Origin: Neisseria sp. Marseille-Q5346
GTDB taxonomy: Bacteria; Pseudomonadota; Gammaproteobacteria; Burkholderiales; Neisseriaceae
NCBI RefSeq assembly: GCF_946902045.1
Contig: NZ_OX336253.1
Location: 1,860,001 to 1,924,000 of the forward strand
Reading direction: 5' to 3'
DNA length: 64,000 nt
Shown here piece after piece: positions 8,627-18,597 of this stretch. A program made the position numbers and the translations under genes. Positions within the stretch are counted from its first letter, which is position 1, and each line of letters starts with the position of its first letter. The notes below the pieces were generated by a model, which was not told the DNA's origin, ran no database searches, and saw only the letters and a list, made by a program, of their open reading frames with translations.

Positions 8627-11455
8627 ATGATGGACGAAAAACTCAATTTCTCTTATCTGTTTGGTTCTAATGCGCCATACATCGAGGAGTTGTATGAAAA
8701 GTTTCTGGATAATCCGGAATCTGTCGATGAAAAATGGAAACAGTACTTTACCGATTTGAGTAAACAGCCGGGCGCAGTCGCTGTCGATGTTGCCCATACA
8801 CCGATTCGTGAATCATTTGCCACTTTGGCTAAAAAGAAAATTGCCGCAGCCGTCGCAGGCGGTGTGGATGAGGCGATGATGAAAAAGCAAGTCAGCGTTT
8901 TGCGACTGATTTCTGCTTATCGTATCCAAGGCGTGGGTGCAGCCCAACTTGATCCGCTCAAACGTATTCCTCCTCAAAATATCGAAGCTCTCGATCCTAA
9001 ATTCCATGGTCTGTCAGATGCCGATATGGCGCTTCAGTTCAATATGGGTGAGGGCGATTTTTCCGGTCAGAGCAAACTGCCTCTGTCCCAAATCATCAGC
9101 AACCTCAAACAAACCTACTGCGGCCATATCGCGGTAGAGTACATCTACATTCCAAATACCGAAGAGCGCCGCTGGGTTCGCAATTATTTTGAAAGCGTAC
9201 TGTCTACGCCAAGCTACAACGTTGAACAGAAACGCCGTATCTTGAAAGAAATGACTGCTGCCGAAACTCTGGAACGCTACCTGCATACCAAATATGTCGG
9301 TCAAAAACGCTTTGGTGTAGAAGGCGGCGAAAGCGCTATTGCCGGTTTGAATTACCTGATTCAAAACGCTGGTAAAGACGGCGTGGAAGAAGTCATCATC
9401 GGTATGGCACACCGTGGCCGTCTGAATGTTTTGGTTAACATTTTGGGCAAAAAACCGGCTGATCTGTTTGCTGAATTTGAAGGCCGTGCCGAAATCAAAT
9501 TGCCTAGTGGCGACGTGAAATACCACATGGGCTTCAGCTCCGACATCGCCACTCCGCACGGCCCAATGCACGTTTCTTTGGCATTTAACCCGTCACACTT
9601 GGAAATTGTTAACCCAGTAGTGGAAGGTTCTGCGCGCGCCAAACAAAAACGTTTGGGCGAAAACGGCCGCGATAAAGTTTTGCCAGTATTGATTCACGGT
9701 GACTCCGCATTTATCGGTTTGGGTGTTAACCAAGCAACATTCAACCTGTCTAAAACACGCGGCTATACCACCGGCGGTACTGTTCACATCGTGATCAACA
9801 ACCAAATCGGCTTTACCACTTCCGATACCCGCGATACCCGTTCTACCGTATACTGTACCGATATCGCGAAAATGGTTTCCGCTCCGGTTATCCACGTGAA
9901 CGGCGATGACCCTGAACGCGTTTGCTTTGCTATCCAAGCCGCTTTGGATTACCGCAAAAAATTCCATAAAGACATCGTGATCGACGTTGTCTGCTACCGT
10001 AAATGGGGCCACAACGAGGGCGATGATCCGACCCTGACCCAACCGATGATGTACAAAAAAGTATCGCAACACCCGGGTGCGCGTGCTTTGTACACCGAAC
10101 AACTGATTGCCGAAGGCGTGGTAACCCAAGCTGAGGCTGACGGCTACATCCAAGCCTACCGTGATGCTTTGGACAAAGGCGAACATGTTGAACAAACAAC
10201 TTTGAGCAACTTCCAACGCACACAAATCGACTGGAGCAAATACCAAGGCAAAGATTGGCGCGAAAAAATCGAAACCGGTTTGCCTGCCGCCGACATCGAG
10301 CGCCTTACCGAGAAATTTACCGCCGTACCGGAAGGCTTTGCTCTGCATCCGACTGCAAAACGTGTGATCGAAGCGCGTAAAGCCATGGCATCCGGCAAAC
10401 AAGCCATCGACTGGGGTATGGCCGAAACCCTCGCATACGCAAGCCTGCTGACCAAAGGTCATGGCGTGCGTATCTCCGGTGAGGACTCCGGCCGCGGTAC
10501 ATTCTCACACCGTCATGCAGTATTGCACGATCAAAAACGCGAAAAATGGGACGACGGTACTTATGTTCCTCTGCGCAACATGGGCGAAGGCTTGGGCGAG
10601 TTCCTGGTTATCGACTCTATCTTGAACGAAGAAGCCGTGATGGCGTTCGAGTACGGCTTTGCCTGCTCCGCTCCTGACAAGCTGACCATTTGGGAAGCTC
10701 AATTCGGCGACTTCGCCAACGGCGCGCAAGTAACTATCGACCAATTCCTGTCTTCAGGCGAAACCAAATGGGGTCGTTTGTGCGGTCTGACCACCATCCT
10801 GCCGCACGGTTACGACGGTCAAGGCCCTGAGCACTCTTCTGCACGCGTGGAACGTTGGTTGCAACTGTGTTCTGAGAACAATATGCAAGTTATCATGCCG
10901 TCTGAAGCGTCGCAAATGTTTCACCTCTTGCAACGTCAAGTCTTGGGTTCATACCGCAAACCACTGGTGGTTTTCATGTCCAAACGCCTGTTGCGCTTCA
11001 AAGGTGCAATGAGCCCGCTAGAAAACTTCACCGAAGGTTCGACTTTCCGTCCGGTTATCGGCGATACCGCAGAACGTGCAAGCAATGACAGCGTGAAACG
11101 CGTGGTATTGTGTGCCGGTCAGGTTTACTATGATTTGGAAGCTGGTCGTGCCGAGCGTAAACTGGAAGATGATGTTGCTATCGTCCGCGTTGAGCAGCTG
11201 TATCCGTTCCCATACGATGAGGTTAAAGCTGAACTGGCGAAATATCCGAACGCAAAATCTGTGGTTTGGGCGCAAGAAGAGCCGAAAAACCAAGGCGCGT
11301 TCTACCAAATCCGCCACCGTATCGAAGACGTTATCAGTGAAGAGCAAAAACTGTCTTATGCCGGTCGTCCAAGCAGCGCATCGCCTGCAGTGGGCTACTC
11401 AAGCAAACACATTGCTCAATTGAAACAATTGGTTGAAGACGCTTTGGCGTTGTAA
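8627..11455 (+). CDS. sucA: 2-Oxoglutarate dehydrogenase E1 component
   Basis: Thiamine-diphosphate enzyme that decarboxylates 2-oxoglutarate and passes the succinyl group to the lipoyl arm of SucB. It has 942 residues, full length. The N-terminal NSYLFGSNAPYIEELYEKFL-type E2-binding helix is present (residues 5-25). The TPP-binding region includes HRGRLNVL, HGDSAFIGLG and NNQIGFTT. The C-terminal transketolase-like domain has GEDSGRGTFSHRHAV and PHGYDGQGPEHSSAR. ATG 8627 and ATG 8630 are both possible. sucB lies 99 bases downstream. Confidence 0.96.
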   Translation: MMDEKLNFSYLFGSNAPYIEELYEKFLDNPESVDEKWKQYFTDLSKQPGAVAVDVAHTPIRESFATLAKKKIAAAVAGGVDEAMMKKQVSVLRLISAYRIQGVGAAQLDPLKRIPPQNIEALDPKFHGLSDADMALQFNMGEGDFSGQSKLPLSQIISNLKQTYCGHIAVEYIYIPNTEERRWVRNYFESVLSTPSYNVEQKRRILKEMTAAETLERYLHTKYVGQKRFGVEGGESAIAGLNYLIQNAGKDGVEEVIIGMAHRGRLNVLVNILGKKPADLFAEFEGRAEIKLPSGDVKYHMGFSSDIATPHGPMHVSLAFNPSHLEIVNPVVEGSARAKQKRLGENGRDKVLPVLIHGDSAFIGLGVNQATFNLSKTRGYTTGGTVHIVINNQIGFTTSDTRDTRSTVYCTDIAKMVSAPVIHVNGDDPERVCFAIQAALDYRKKFHKDIVIDVVCYRKWGHNEGDDPTLTQPMMYKKVSQHPGARALYTEQLIAEGVVTQAEADGYIQAYRDALDKGEHVEQTTLSNFQRTQIDWSKYQGKDWREKIETGLPAADIERLTEKFTAVPEGFALHPTAKRVIEARKAMASGKQAIDWGMAETLAYASLLTKGHGVRISGEDSGRGTFSHRHAVLHDQKREKWDDGTYVPLRNMGEGLGEFLVIDSILNEEAVMAFEYGFACSAPDKLTIWEAQFGDFANGAQVTIDQFLSSGETKWGRLCGLTTILPHGYDGQGPEHSSARVERWLQLCSENNMQVIMPSEASQMFHLLQRQVLGSYRKPLVVFMSKRLLRFKGAMSPLENFTEGSTFRPVIGDTAERASNDSVKRVVLCAGQVYYDLEAGRAERKLEDDVAIVRVEQLYPFPYDEVKAELAKYPNAKSVVWAQEEPKNQGAFYQIRHRIEDVISEEQKLSYAGRPSSASPAVGYSSKHIAQLKQLVEDALAL

Positions 11456-11462
11456 ATCAAGT

Positions 11463-11495
11463 AGCATTCCGTCTGAGGTTGCTCAGGCGGAATGC
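11463..11495 (+). repeat. Hairpin between sucA and sucB
   Basis: GCATTCCGTCTGAG and CTCAGGCGGAATGC pair over 14 bases with one G-U wobble and a four-base loop. The arms look like decayed uptake sequences (CCGTCTGAG). No T run follows, so it more likely sets transcript stability within the operon than ends it. Confidence 0.6.
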
Positions 11496-11554
11496 CCATA
11501 TGCAGAATTAAAAACACACAACAGGCCGTCTGAAAGGGCCATTGGAGACACAAA

Positions 11555-12736
11555 ATGATTATTGATGTAAAAGTACCTATGCTGTCTGAAAGCGTATCTG
11601 AAGGCACGCTCTTGGAATGGAAGAAAAAAGTTGGCGAAGCAGTTGCCCGTGACGAAATCCTGATCGATATCGAAACTGACAAAGTGGTTTTGGAAGTACC
11701 TTCTCCACAAGCCGGCGTATTGGTTGAAATCGTAGCTCAAGACGGTGAAACCGTTGTTGCCGACCAAGTTTTGGCACGCATCGATACAGCTGCTACTGCC
11801 GCTGCTGAAGCACCAGCCGCCGCTCCTGCCGAAGCTGCCCCAGCTGCTGCTCCTGCTGCTGCACAAAACAACGCCGCTATGCCTGCCGCTGCCAAACTGG
11901 CTGCCGAGACCGGTGTTGACGTGAACGCATTGCAAGGTTCCGGCCGTGACGGTCGCGTATTGAAAGAAGACGTACAAAATGCCGCTGCCAAACCTGCCGC
12001 AGCCGCTGCTCCTGCTGTTGCACTTCCTGCCGGCGCACGTCCTGAAGAACGCGTACCAATGAGCCGCCTGCGTGCCCGTGTTGCAGAACGCCTCTTGGCT
12101 TCTCAACAAGAAAATGCCATTCTGACTACATTCAACGAAGTCAACATGAAACCAATCATGGACTTGCGTGCGAAGTACAAAGAAAAATTCGAGAAAGAAC
12201 ACGGCGTAAAACTGGGCTTCATGTCCTTCTTCGTTAAAGCCGCTGTTGCCGCCCTGAAAAAATATCCGGTTGTGAATGCTTCCGTTGACGGCAAAGACAT
12301 CGTGTACCACGGCTACTTCGACATCGGTATCGCGATTGGCAGCCCACGCGGTTTGGTTGTACCTATCTTGCGCGATGCCGACCAAATGAGCATTGCCGAC
12401 ATCGAACAAGCAATTGTTGATTACGCGAAAAAAGCCAAAGACGGCAAAATCGCTATCGAAGATCTGACCGGCGGTACATTCAGTATTACCAACGGCGGTA
12501 CTTTCGGTTCTATGATGTCCACCCCGATCATCAACCCGCCTCAATCTGCGATTTTGGGTATGCACGCCACTAAAGAGCGTGCTGTGGTTGAAAACGGCCA
12601 AGTTGTTGTCCGTCCAATGATGTATCTGGCTCTGTCTTACGACCACCGTATCATTGACGGCCGCGAAGCTGTATTGACCTTGGTAGCCATTAAAGACGCA
12701 TTGGAAGACCCAGCTCGCCTGTTGTTGGATCTGTAA
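11555..12736 (+). CDS. sucB: Dihydrolipoyl succinyltransferase (E2 of 2-oxoglutarate dehydrogenase)
   Basis: Core of the complex, which transfers succinyl from lipoate to CoA. 393 residues. The N-terminal lipoyl domain (about 1-78) has the target lysine K43 in ETDKVV. An Ala/Pro-rich flexible linker follows, then a peripheral-subunit-binding domain (about 107-145). The C-terminal acyltransferase domain ends with SYDHRIIDG, where His364 and Asp368 are catalytic. It has one lipoyl domain, as usual for succinyltransferases. It ends at an uptake-sequence terminator. Confidence 0.95.
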   Translation: MIIDVKVPMLSESVSEGTLLEWKKKVGEAVARDEILIDIETDKVVLEVPSPQAGVLVEIVAQDGETVVADQVLARIDTAATAAAEAPAAAPAEAAPAAAPAAAQNNAAMPAAAKLAAETGVDVNALQGSGRDGRVLKEDVQNAAAKPAAAAAPAVALPAGARPEERVPMSRLRARVAERLLASQQENAILTTFNEVNMKPIMDLRAKYKEKFEKEHGVKLGFMSFFVKAAVAALKKYPVVNASVDGKDIVYHGYFDIGIAIGSPRGLVVPILRDADQMSIADIEQAIVDYAKKAKDGKIAIEDLTGGTFSITNGGTFGSMMSTPIINPPQSAILGMHATKERAVVENGQVVVRPMMYLALSYDHRIIDGREAVLTLVAIKDALEDPARLLLDL

Positions 12737-12740
12737 TCGT

Positions 12741-12786
12741 TTCAGACGGCCTTTTATTTATTAATGAAAAGGCCGTCTGAATTTTT
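12741..12786 (+). terminator. DUS-pair terminator after sucB
   Basis: Arms of 15 bases (12741-12755 and 12767-12781), TTCAGACGGCC leading, followed by a T run. Confidence 0.8.
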
Positions 12787-12840
12787 ATTTAGATGTAGCG
12801 TAATGTAGTATCGTGCTACAATAGGCTCAACGAACGATTG

Positions 12841-12903
12841 AGGCCGTCTGAAACATTTGATTCGAATGAATCGGCAGATATGGACTTTCAGACGGCCTTT
12901 TCT
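12841..12903 (+). terminator. Second DUS-pair hairpin upstream of lpd
   Basis: Arms 12841-12853 and 12886-12898 pair across a 32-base loop and are followed by TTTTCTT. Two successive uptake-sequence hairpins thus separate sucB from lpd, so lpd probably has its own promoter or depends on read-through. Confidence 0.65.
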
Positions 12904-12995
12904 TAAAACCATCAAAACGCAGTCATTCAAAATAAAAAAGAAACACAAAGTATCGTTTTTATTTTGAGATACTGCCAAAAGCAAAGGATGACACG

Positions 12996-14429
12996 ATGTC
13001 TCAATATGATGTAGTAGTGATTGGTGCAGGCCCGGGCGGATACGTTGCCGCCATCCGTGCCGCGCAACTGGGTTTCAAAACCGCTTGCGTCGATGCAGGC
13101 GTCAACAAAGCTGGCGATGCCCCTGCCTTGGGCGGTACTTGCTTGAACGTAGGCTGTATTCCTTCCAAAGCCCTGTTGCAATCCAGCGAACATTTCCACG
13201 CAGCGCAACACGAGTTTGCCGAACACGGCATCACTGTCGGCGACGTGAAATTCGACGCGGCCAAAATGATTGAGCGCAAAGATGCCATCGTGACCAAACT
13301 GACCGGCGGCGTGAAATTCCTGTTCCAAAAAAACAAAGTAACCAGCCTGTTCGGTACTGCTTCTTTTGCCGGTAAAAATGGCGATGCTTACCAAATCGAA
13401 GTCGATAACAAAGGCGAGAAAACCGTTATCGAAGCCAAACACGTCATCGTAGCAACCGGTTCCGTACCGCGTCCGCTGCCACAAGTCGCTATCGACAATG
13501 TGAACGTATTGGACAACGAAGGCGCATTGAACCTGACCGAAGTACCTGCCAAACTCGGAGTGATCGGTTCCGGCGTGATTGGTTTGGAAATGGGTTCCGT
13601 ATGGAACCGCGTGGGTGCGGAAGTTACCATTCTTGAAGCTGCGCCGACCTTCCTGGCCGCCACCGACCAACAAATCGCCAAAGAAGCCTTCAAATACTTT
13701 ACCAAAGAGCAAGGTTTGAACATCGAATTGGGCGTGAAAATCGGCGACATCAAATCTGAAGGCAAGGGCGTTTCCGTTGCTTACGAAACTGCTGCCGGCG
13801 AAGCCAAAACCGAAGTATTCGACAAACTGATCGTTGCCATCGGCCGTATTCCAAACACCAAAGGCCTGAACGCCGAAGCTGTCGGCTTGGAAAAAGACGA
13901 ACGCGGCTTTATCAAAGTGGACGGCGAATGCCGTAGCAACCTGCCTAATGTATGGGCAATCGGTGACGTGGTTCGCGGCCCGATGTTGGCACACAAAGCC
14001 AGCGACGAAGGCGTTGCCGTTGCCGAGCGCATTGCCGGTCAAAAACCGCATATCGACTTCAACAACGTACCGTTCGTGATTTATACCGACCCTGAAATCG
14101 CTTGGGTGGGTAAAACCGAAGAGCAGCTCAAAGCCGAAGGCGTGGAGTACAAAAAAGGTACTTCAGGTTTCGGTGCAAACGGTCGCGCATTGGCAATGGG
14201 CAAAGCCAAAGGTACGGTTAAAGTATTGGCAGATGCCAAAACCGACCGTATCTTGGGCGTACACATGATCGGCCCGGTTGTCAGCGAATTGGTTACCGAA
14301 GGCGTGACTGCGCTCGAATTCTTCGCCAGCAGCGAAGACATCGCACGCATTATCCATGCCCACCCAACCTTGTCCGAAGTGGTTCACGAAGCTGCATTGG
14401 CGGCCGACAAACGCGCTTTGCACGGTTGA
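12996..14429 (+). CDS. lpdA: Dihydrolipoamide dehydrogenase (E3)
   Basis: FAD enzyme that reoxidises the lipoyl groups of 2-keto acid dehydrogenases with NAD+. 477 residues. The N-terminal FAD fold is GAGPGGY; the redox disulfide is C49/C54 in [13 protein letters not shown]; the NAD fold [10 protein letters not shown] is mid-protein. The C-terminal interface has His456 and Glu461 in [10 protein letters not shown]. There is no N-terminal lipoyl domain, unlike the pyruvate-dehydrogenase-linked E3 of neisseriae. Its place after sucAB supports a role with the 2-oxoglutarate complex. Confidence 0.94.
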   Translation: MSQYDVVVIGAGPGGYVAAIRAAQLGFKTACVDAGVNKAGDAPALGGTCLNVGCIPSKALLQSSEHFHAAQHEFAEHGITVGDVKFDAAKMIERKDAIVTKLTGGVKFLFQKNKVTSLFGTASFAGKNGDAYQIEVDNKGEKTVIEAKHVIVATGSVPRPLPQVAIDNVNVLDNEGALNLTEVPAKLGVIGSGVIGLEMGSVWNRVGAEVTILEAAPTFLAATDQQIAKEAFKYFTKEQGLNIELGVKIGDIKSEGKGVSVAYETAAGEAKTEVFDKLIVAIGRIPNTKGLNAEAVGLEKDERGFIKVDGECRSNLPNVWAIGDVVRGPMLAHKASDEGVAVAERIAGQKPHIDFNNVPFVIYTDPEIAWVGKTEEQLKAEGVEYKKGTSGFGANGRALAMGKAKGTVKVLADAKTDRILGVHMIGPVVSELVTEGVTALEFFASSEDIARIIHAHPTLSEVVHEAALAADKRALHG

Positions 14430-14435
14430 TAGACA

Positions 14436-14469
14436 TTAAGGCCGTCTGAAACTTTTCAGACGGCCTTAA
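14436..14469 (+). terminator. DUS-pair terminator after lpdA
   Basis: A 16-base stem (14436-14451 with 14454-14469) made of two facing uptake sequences with a minimal loop. Confidence 0.8.
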
Positions 14470-14553
14470 GGCCTCCGACAAATTGAATGTTTCGAGAGCT
14501 CCGTTTTCTGATTTATAATTCCGTCAGACAAACAAACAGCATTTACATTCATT

Positions 14554-14841
14554 ATGAACAAAGAAATAGTCGGTATTTTCTTTATACCGATGGGCATCAT
14601 CAGCATGTGTATGGCCGCATTGTGGCAAATGTATGTGATGATGACCGAAACTTATACGCTCAACCGTTTCAAAGATAAAGAATTGGTTTGGCGCGTGGCA
14701 TTGTTGTTTATCAGTTTCAGCCTTGCCGTTTATCTGCTCTGCCCGAATTCGCGTAAAAAAGGCATTGTCTTTTTTATTCTCGGAGGAGGCGGCGCAACCA
14801 TGTATCTGCTTGCGCGGATGTGGTTGCCCTTCAGTAAATAG
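14554..14841 (+). CDS. Small membrane protein between lpdA and sucC, 95 aa
   Basis: A 95-residue protein with three hydrophobic stretches (about residues 5-28, 49-67 and 73-90), separated by short charged loops (NRFKDKE, NSRKKG). No family is recognised. It sits inside the TCA gene block, 72 bases before sucC, with no terminator between them. Co-transcription with sucCD is therefore likely, but that says nothing about biochemical function. The start is the only ATG in a good position. Confidence 0.65.
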   Translation: MNKEIVGIFFIPMGIISMCMAALWQMYVMMTETYTLNRFKDKELVWRVALLFISFSLAVYLLCPNSRKKGIVFFILGGGGATMYLLARMWLPFSK

Positions 14842-14912
14842 TAGGGCCGTCTGAAAATATGGGATTGGCCGAAGGGCGATTCCTAAAACCCACTCACCTT
14901 AAGGAGAAATCC

Positions 14913-16079
14913 ATGAATTTACACGAGTATCAGGCTAAAGAACTGCTGGCTAGCTACGGTTTGCCCGTACAAGGCGGTATTTTGGCACACAACGGCGAAG
15001 AAGCCGCTGCAGCTTACGACAAATTGGGCGGCAAATTCGCTGTTGTCAAAGCACAAGTACACGCCGGCGGCCGCGGTAAAGCGGGCGGCGTAAAAGTCGT
15101 TAAAAGCCGCGAAGAAGCTAAAGAAGTGGCTGAAAGCCTGATTGGCACCAACTTGGTAACTTACCAAACCGATGCCAACGGCCAACCTGTCAACAGCGTT
15201 TTGGTTTGCGAAGACATGTATCCGGTTCAAACCGAGCTGTACTTGGGCGCAGTGGTTGACCGTTCTACCCGCCGCGTTACATTCATGGCTTCTACCGAAG
15301 GTGGCGTGGAAATCGAAAAAGTTGCTGCCGAAACTCCAGAAAAAATCTTCAAAGTAACCGTTGATCCGCTGGTTGGCCTGCAACCTTGCCAAGCTCGCGA
15401 AGTTGCGTTCCAACTGGGCTTGAAAGACAAACAAATCAACGAGTTCGTCAAACTGATGACCGGTGCGTACAAAGCGTTTATCGAAAACGACTTCGCCCTG
15501 TTTGAAGTAAACCCATTGGCAGTTCGCGAAAATGGCGCGCTGGCTTGCGTAGATGGCAAAATCGGTATCGACAGCAACGCGCTCTACCGCCTGCCAAAAA
15601 TCGCTGAATTGCGCGACAAATCTCAAGAAAACGAACGTGAGCTGAAAGCTTCTGAATTCGACCTGAACTATGTTGCCCTGGAAGGCAACATCGGCTGTAT
15701 GGTTAACGGTGCCGGTTTGGCGATGGCCACTATGGACATCATCAAACTCAAAGGCGGCCAACCTGCCAACTTCTTGGACGTTGGCGGCGGCGCAACCAAA
15801 GACCGCGTGGTTGAAGCGTTCAAACTGATTCTGGAAGACAAATCCGTTAAAGGCGTATTGATCAACATCTTCGGCGGTATCGTACGTTGCGACATGATTG
15901 CGGAAGCCATCGTGGCAGCCGTTAAAGAAATCAACGTCAACGTTCCTGTCGTTGTTCGTTTGGAAGGTAACAACGCCGAACTCGGCGCGAAAATCCTGAA
16001 CGAATCAGGTCTGAAACTGACTTCTGCAGACGGCCTGAATGACGCAGCCGAAAAAATTGTTGCAGCCGTAAACGCCTAA
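14913..16079 (+). CDS. sucC: Succinyl-CoA ligase beta subunit
   Basis: ADP-forming succinyl-CoA synthetase subunit carrying the ATP-grasp nucleotide site. ATG 14913, behind AAGGAG, gives 388 residues; the 18-codon upstream extension is rejected. The N terminus [16 protein letters not shown] is the classic start of the family. The conserved [10 protein letters not shown] lies near residue 55. The C-terminal CoA-ligase-like domain has DVGGGA and [10 protein letters not shown]. sucD follows 10 bases downstream. Confidence 0.96.
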   Translation: MNLHEYQAKELLASYGLPVQGGILAHNGEEAAAAYDKLGGKFAVVKAQVHAGGRGKAGGVKVVKSREEAKEVAESLIGTNLVTYQTDANGQPVNSVLVCEDMYPVQTELYLGAVVDRSTRRVTFMASTEGGVEIEKVAAETPEKIFKVTVDPLVGLQPCQAREVAFQLGLKDKQINEFVKLMTGAYKAFIENDFALFEVNPLAVRENGALACVDGKIGIDSNALYRLPKIAELRDKSQENERELKASEFDLNYVALEGNIGCMVNGAGLAMATMDIIKLKGGQPANFLDVGGGATKDRVVEAFKLILEDKSVKGVLINIFGGIVRCDMIAEAIVAAVKEINVNVPVVVRLEGNNAELGAKILNESGLKLTSADGLNDAAEKIVAAVNA

Positions 16080-16089
16080 GGAGAAAAGA

Positions 16090-16980
16090 ATGAGCGTATT
16101 GATTAATAAAGACACCAAAGTATTGGTTCAAGGTTTCACCGGTAAAAACGGTACTTTCCACTCCGAACAAGCTCTGGCTTACGGCACTAAAGTTGTCGGC
16201 GGCGTTACCCCAGGCAAAGGCGGTCAAACCCACCTGAACCTGCCTGTATTCAACACCATGAAAGAAGCTGTTAAAGAAACCGGCGCTGACGCGTCTGTAA
16301 TTTACGTTCCAGCTCCGTTTGTTTTGGATTCTATCGTTGAAGCAGTTGATTCAGGCGTAGGCTTGGTCGTTGTGATTACCGAAGGCGTGCCAACTCTGGA
16401 CATGCTCAAAGCCAAACGTTACTTGGAAACCAACGGCAACGGTACCCGCTTGGTCGGCCCTAACTGCCCTGGCGTGATTACTCCGGGTGAGTGCAAAATC
16501 GGTATTATGCCGGGCCACATCCACACTCCGGGCCGCATCGGTATTATTTCCCGTTCCGGTACATTGACTTACGAAGCCGTGGCACAAACCACCAAACTGG
16601 GCTTGGGTCAATCAACCTGTATCGGTATCGGCGGCGACCCGATTCCTGGTATGAACCAAATCGACGCACTGAAACTCTTCCAAGAAGACCCAGATACCGA
16701 CGCCATCATCATGATCGGTGAAATCGGCGGTACTGCGGAAGAAGAAGCAGCCGAATACATCCAATCCAACGTAACCAAACCTGTTGTCGGTTACATTGCT
16801 GGTGTTACCGCTCCTAAAGGCAAACGTATGGGCCACGCCGGTGCGATTATCTCTGGTGGTAAAGGTACTGCCGAAGAAAAATTCGCCGCTTTCGAAAAAG
16901 CCGGTATCGCTTACACCCGCAGCCCTGCCGAGTTGGGCACTACCATGCTGGAAGTGTTGAAAGCAAAAGGTTTGGCATAA
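16090..16980 (+). CDS. sucD: Succinyl-CoA ligase alpha subunit
   Basis: Alpha subunit, 296 residues. It binds CoA through the N-terminal Rossmann domain ([11 protein letters not shown]) and carries the phosphorylated active-site histidine, His249, in [13 protein letters not shown]. The glycine-rich [10 protein letters not shown] motif is also present. AGGAGA lies just upstream of the ATG. It is the last gene of the TCA block and ends at a strong DUS terminator. Confidence 0.96.
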   Translation: MSVLINKDTKVLVQGFTGKNGTFHSEQALAYGTKVVGGVTPGKGGQTHLNLPVFNTMKEAVKETGADASVIYVPAPFVLDSIVEAVDSGVGLVVVITEGVPTLDMLKAKRYLETNGNGTRLVGPNCPGVITPGECKIGIMPGHIHTPGRIGIISRSGTLTYEAVAQTTKLGLGQSTCIGIGGDPIPGMNQIDALKLFQEDPDTDAIIMIGEIGGTAEEEAAEYIQSNVTKPVVGYIAGVTAPKGKRMGHAGAIISGGKGTAEEKFAAFEKAGIAYTRSPAELGTTMLEVLKAKGLA

Positions 16981-17004
16981 GACTTAAGTCTTTAAGCTGA
17001 ATTG

Positions 17005-17040
17005 AAAAGGCCGTCTGAAGTTTTCAGACGGCCTTTTTTA
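17005..17040 (+). terminator. DUS-pair terminator after sucD
   Basis: A 15-base stem (17005-17019 with 17023-17037) with a three-base loop and a run of T. It closes the TCA block. Confidence 0.88.
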
Positions 17041-17090
17041 AATTCCATTGGGTTGTTTTCAGAATAAGGACTTAATTTTATTTAAATTAA

Positions 17091-17118
17091 CGTTTATTTT
17101 AGAATAAACGGTTATAAT
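17091..17118 (+). promoter_or_regulatory. Promoter with operator-like dyad upstream of the yqjD-like gene
   Basis: TATAAT at 17113-17118 is preceded directly by the dyad CGTTTATT-TTAG-AATAAACG (17091-17110), which fills the space between -35 and -10. No good -35 hexamer is seen. The dyad could be a regulator site. Confidence 0.45.
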
Positions 17119-17172
17119 TTATTAACAGATAAATATTCTGTAACCATATCAACCTATATCAAGGAGAGAAGC

Positions 17173-17607
17173 ATGAAAAAACACGATTTTGAAGCACGTC
17201 GCGAGGCTTTGCTGAAAGACATCCGAGAAGTGATGGATGATGTGGAAGAATTGTACCGCAATGGTGTTGAAGCCGGTTCGGAAGAGGGCAGCAAAGCCCG
17301 AGCTAAATTGGAAGAGAAATTGGCTGTGGCCAAAGAGCGTTTGAACCGTTTTGAAGAAGAGGCCGGCGAGCGTTTGCGCCATCATGCCGAGCGTGCGCGT
17401 GAAAAATACGAGCAGTTTGAAGAAGCGGCTCAGGAACGTTTTAAAGAAGGCAAAGAGCGTTTTGCCGAATTTGAAGCCGATGCAGGTGCGCGTTTGAAAC
17501 GCGGTGCCAAACAAGCTGATGAAGTGGTGCATGAAAAACCATATTATGCGATGGGTTTTGCCGCATTGGCCGGTTTGGTTGTCGGTGTGTTGTTGAACCG
17601 TCGTTAA
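17173..17607 (+). CDS. YqjD/ElaB (DUF883) family protein, 144 aa
   Basis: A long, charged amphipathic helix, rich in Glu, Arg and Lys and probably coiled-coil (about residues 1-118). One C-terminal transmembrane segment, YAMGFAALAGLVVGVLLNRR, matches the tail-anchor of YqjD/ElaB proteins, which in E. coli anchor ribosomes to the inner membrane in stationary phase. AAGGAG lies upstream. It heads a yqjD-yqjE-yqjK-like trio, as in other proteobacteria, which supports the call. The ribosome-binding role is by homology only. Confidence 0.8.
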   Translation: MKKHDFEARREALLKDIREVMDDVEELYRNGVEAGSEEGSKARAKLEEKLAVAKERLNRFEEEAGERLRHHAERAREKYEQFEEAAQERFKEGKERFAEFEADAGARLKRGAKQADEVVHEKPYYAMGFAALAGLVVGVLLNRR

Positions 17608-17620
17608 TGTGAATATGTTA

Positions 17621-17681
17621 AGGCCGTCTGAATAGGCGTGCACATGAAATCATGGATTTCATTGCGCCGTGCAGACGGCCT
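17621..17681 (+). repeat. Spaced DUS pair between the yqjD- and yqjE-like genes
   Basis: AGGCCGTCTG (17621-17630) and CAGACGGCCT (17672-17681) can pair over 10 bases across 41 bases. The right copy is degenerate (GCAGACGGCCT). No T run follows, so read-through into the next gene is expected. Confidence 0.55.
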
Positions 17682-17717
17682 CTGCCTTATGTTTTCCTGA
17701 AAAAAAGGATAGTTAAG

Positions 17718-18125
17718 ATGGGAATTCGCCAGCGTTTTGAACATGGCAAGGCTTTGTTGAATCAGGGCGCGGATTTGCTGCTGTTGCGTTTGCAGGTATT
17801 GAGCTTGGATTTGACGCGTCAGGCGGAGAATGTGTTCCGGTTGGCGATCTGGTTGGTGTTGTCCGGCGCGCTGTTGATGGTGGGCTTGGTCGGTTTGCTG
17901 TTCGGCTTGAACCGCGTGCTGTCGGATGTGGCGGCGTTGTGGGTGTTTTTCGGCATTTTCTTTGTAAGCCTGCTGATTATTGCTGTATTGTTCCGTAAAG
18001 TATCGGCGGACTATCGGGAGCAGGGCAGCCGTGTGGCTGAAACCTTGCAGGATATTCGATCGGACATTGCGTATTTGCGCGGTGAGATAGACAAGGATGC
18101 GGACGATGAAGCAACAGGAGTATGA
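17718..18125 (+). CDS. YqjE-like phage-holin-family membrane protein, 135 aa
   Basis: ATG 17718 is chosen because AAGGATAG lies upstream; the frame extends 22 codons further without a ribosome site. A basic N-terminal helix is followed by two long hydrophobic helices (about residues 40-65 and 72-95) and a charged tail. This is the layout of the YqjE/DUF1469 'holin superfamily III' proteins that accompany YqjD. The 3' end overlaps the next gene. Confidence 0.72.
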   Translation: MGIRQRFEHGKALLNQGADLLLLRLQVLSLDLTRQAENVFRLAIWLVLSGALLMVGLVGLLFGLNRVLSDVAALWVFFGIFFVSLLIIAVLFRKVSADYREQGSRVAETLQDIRSDIAYLRGEIDKDADDEATGV

Positions 18126-18372
18126 AGAAGCGCGCGAGCTGCTGCTTTTGGAAGCCAAGTTGGTGCGGCTGCGGATTGAAGCGGAAAATTTGAAACTGCG
18201 TAAAGCGGAAGAAGGTAATGCTCGGCAGACTAATCGCTTGGTAATGTTGGCCGATGTGGCGTATCAGTTGAGTCAAACGCGTTTGCTGTCTCAACGTGCT
18301 TTGTTTTCTACATCGCGCCGTCGGCATTGGATTTGGCTGGTATTGGCGGTCATACTGGGCTTGTCGAGATAA
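18106..18372 (+). CDS. YqjK-like small protein, 88 aa
   Basis: An 88-residue protein with a charged helical N-terminal part (EEARELLLLEAKLVRLRIEA) and a C-terminal hydrophobic segment (IWLVLAVILGL). It overlaps the end of the YqjE-like gene. The ATG at 18106 is chosen, although an ATG three codons upstream (18097) is possible. Position and composition match the third gene of yqjDEK-type clusters. Sequence similarity cannot be verified here. Confidence 0.6.
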   Translation: MKQQEYEEARELLLLEAKLVRLRIEAENLKLRKAEEGNARQTNRLVMLADVAYQLSQTRLLSQRALFSTSRRRHWIWLVLAVILGLSR

Positions 18373-18509
18373 TCGAGGGCGGAGGTTTGGTCAAAATGAT
18401 ATTTGCGGCGAGTTGTTGGCTCGTGTGAGCCGCTTGTTGAGGACGCTGCGTCATTGTGTTGCCGAAACTGAAACTTTATCTATGTTGAGTATTTTTTACA
18501 AAAGACACC

Positions 18510-18534
18510 GGCCGTCTGAACATTTCAGACGGCC
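18510..18534 (+). terminator. Facing DUS pair upstream of psd
   Basis: GGCCGTCTGAA (18510-18520) and TTCAGACGGCC (18524-18534) with a three-base loop. No T run follows, so it is a weak terminator at best after the yqj-like trio. Confidence 0.55.
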
Positions 18535-18597
18535 TCAATGTTTGGAGTTTCAGATATAATGGCGGCAATTTTGAAATTATTAAATGAAGGATAAGTG

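Noticed and set aside
11483..12646. Long open frame on the minus strand opposite sucB (387 codons)
   Set aside because: It lies wholly opposite a clear housekeeping gene and its translation is low-similarity and Gly/Ser/Cys-rich. GC-biased codons in neisserial genes often leave the reverse frame open.
12927..14051. 374-codon minus-strand frame opposite lpdA
   Set aside because: Shadow frame of lpdA; Phe/Gly/Val-rich translation without motifs.
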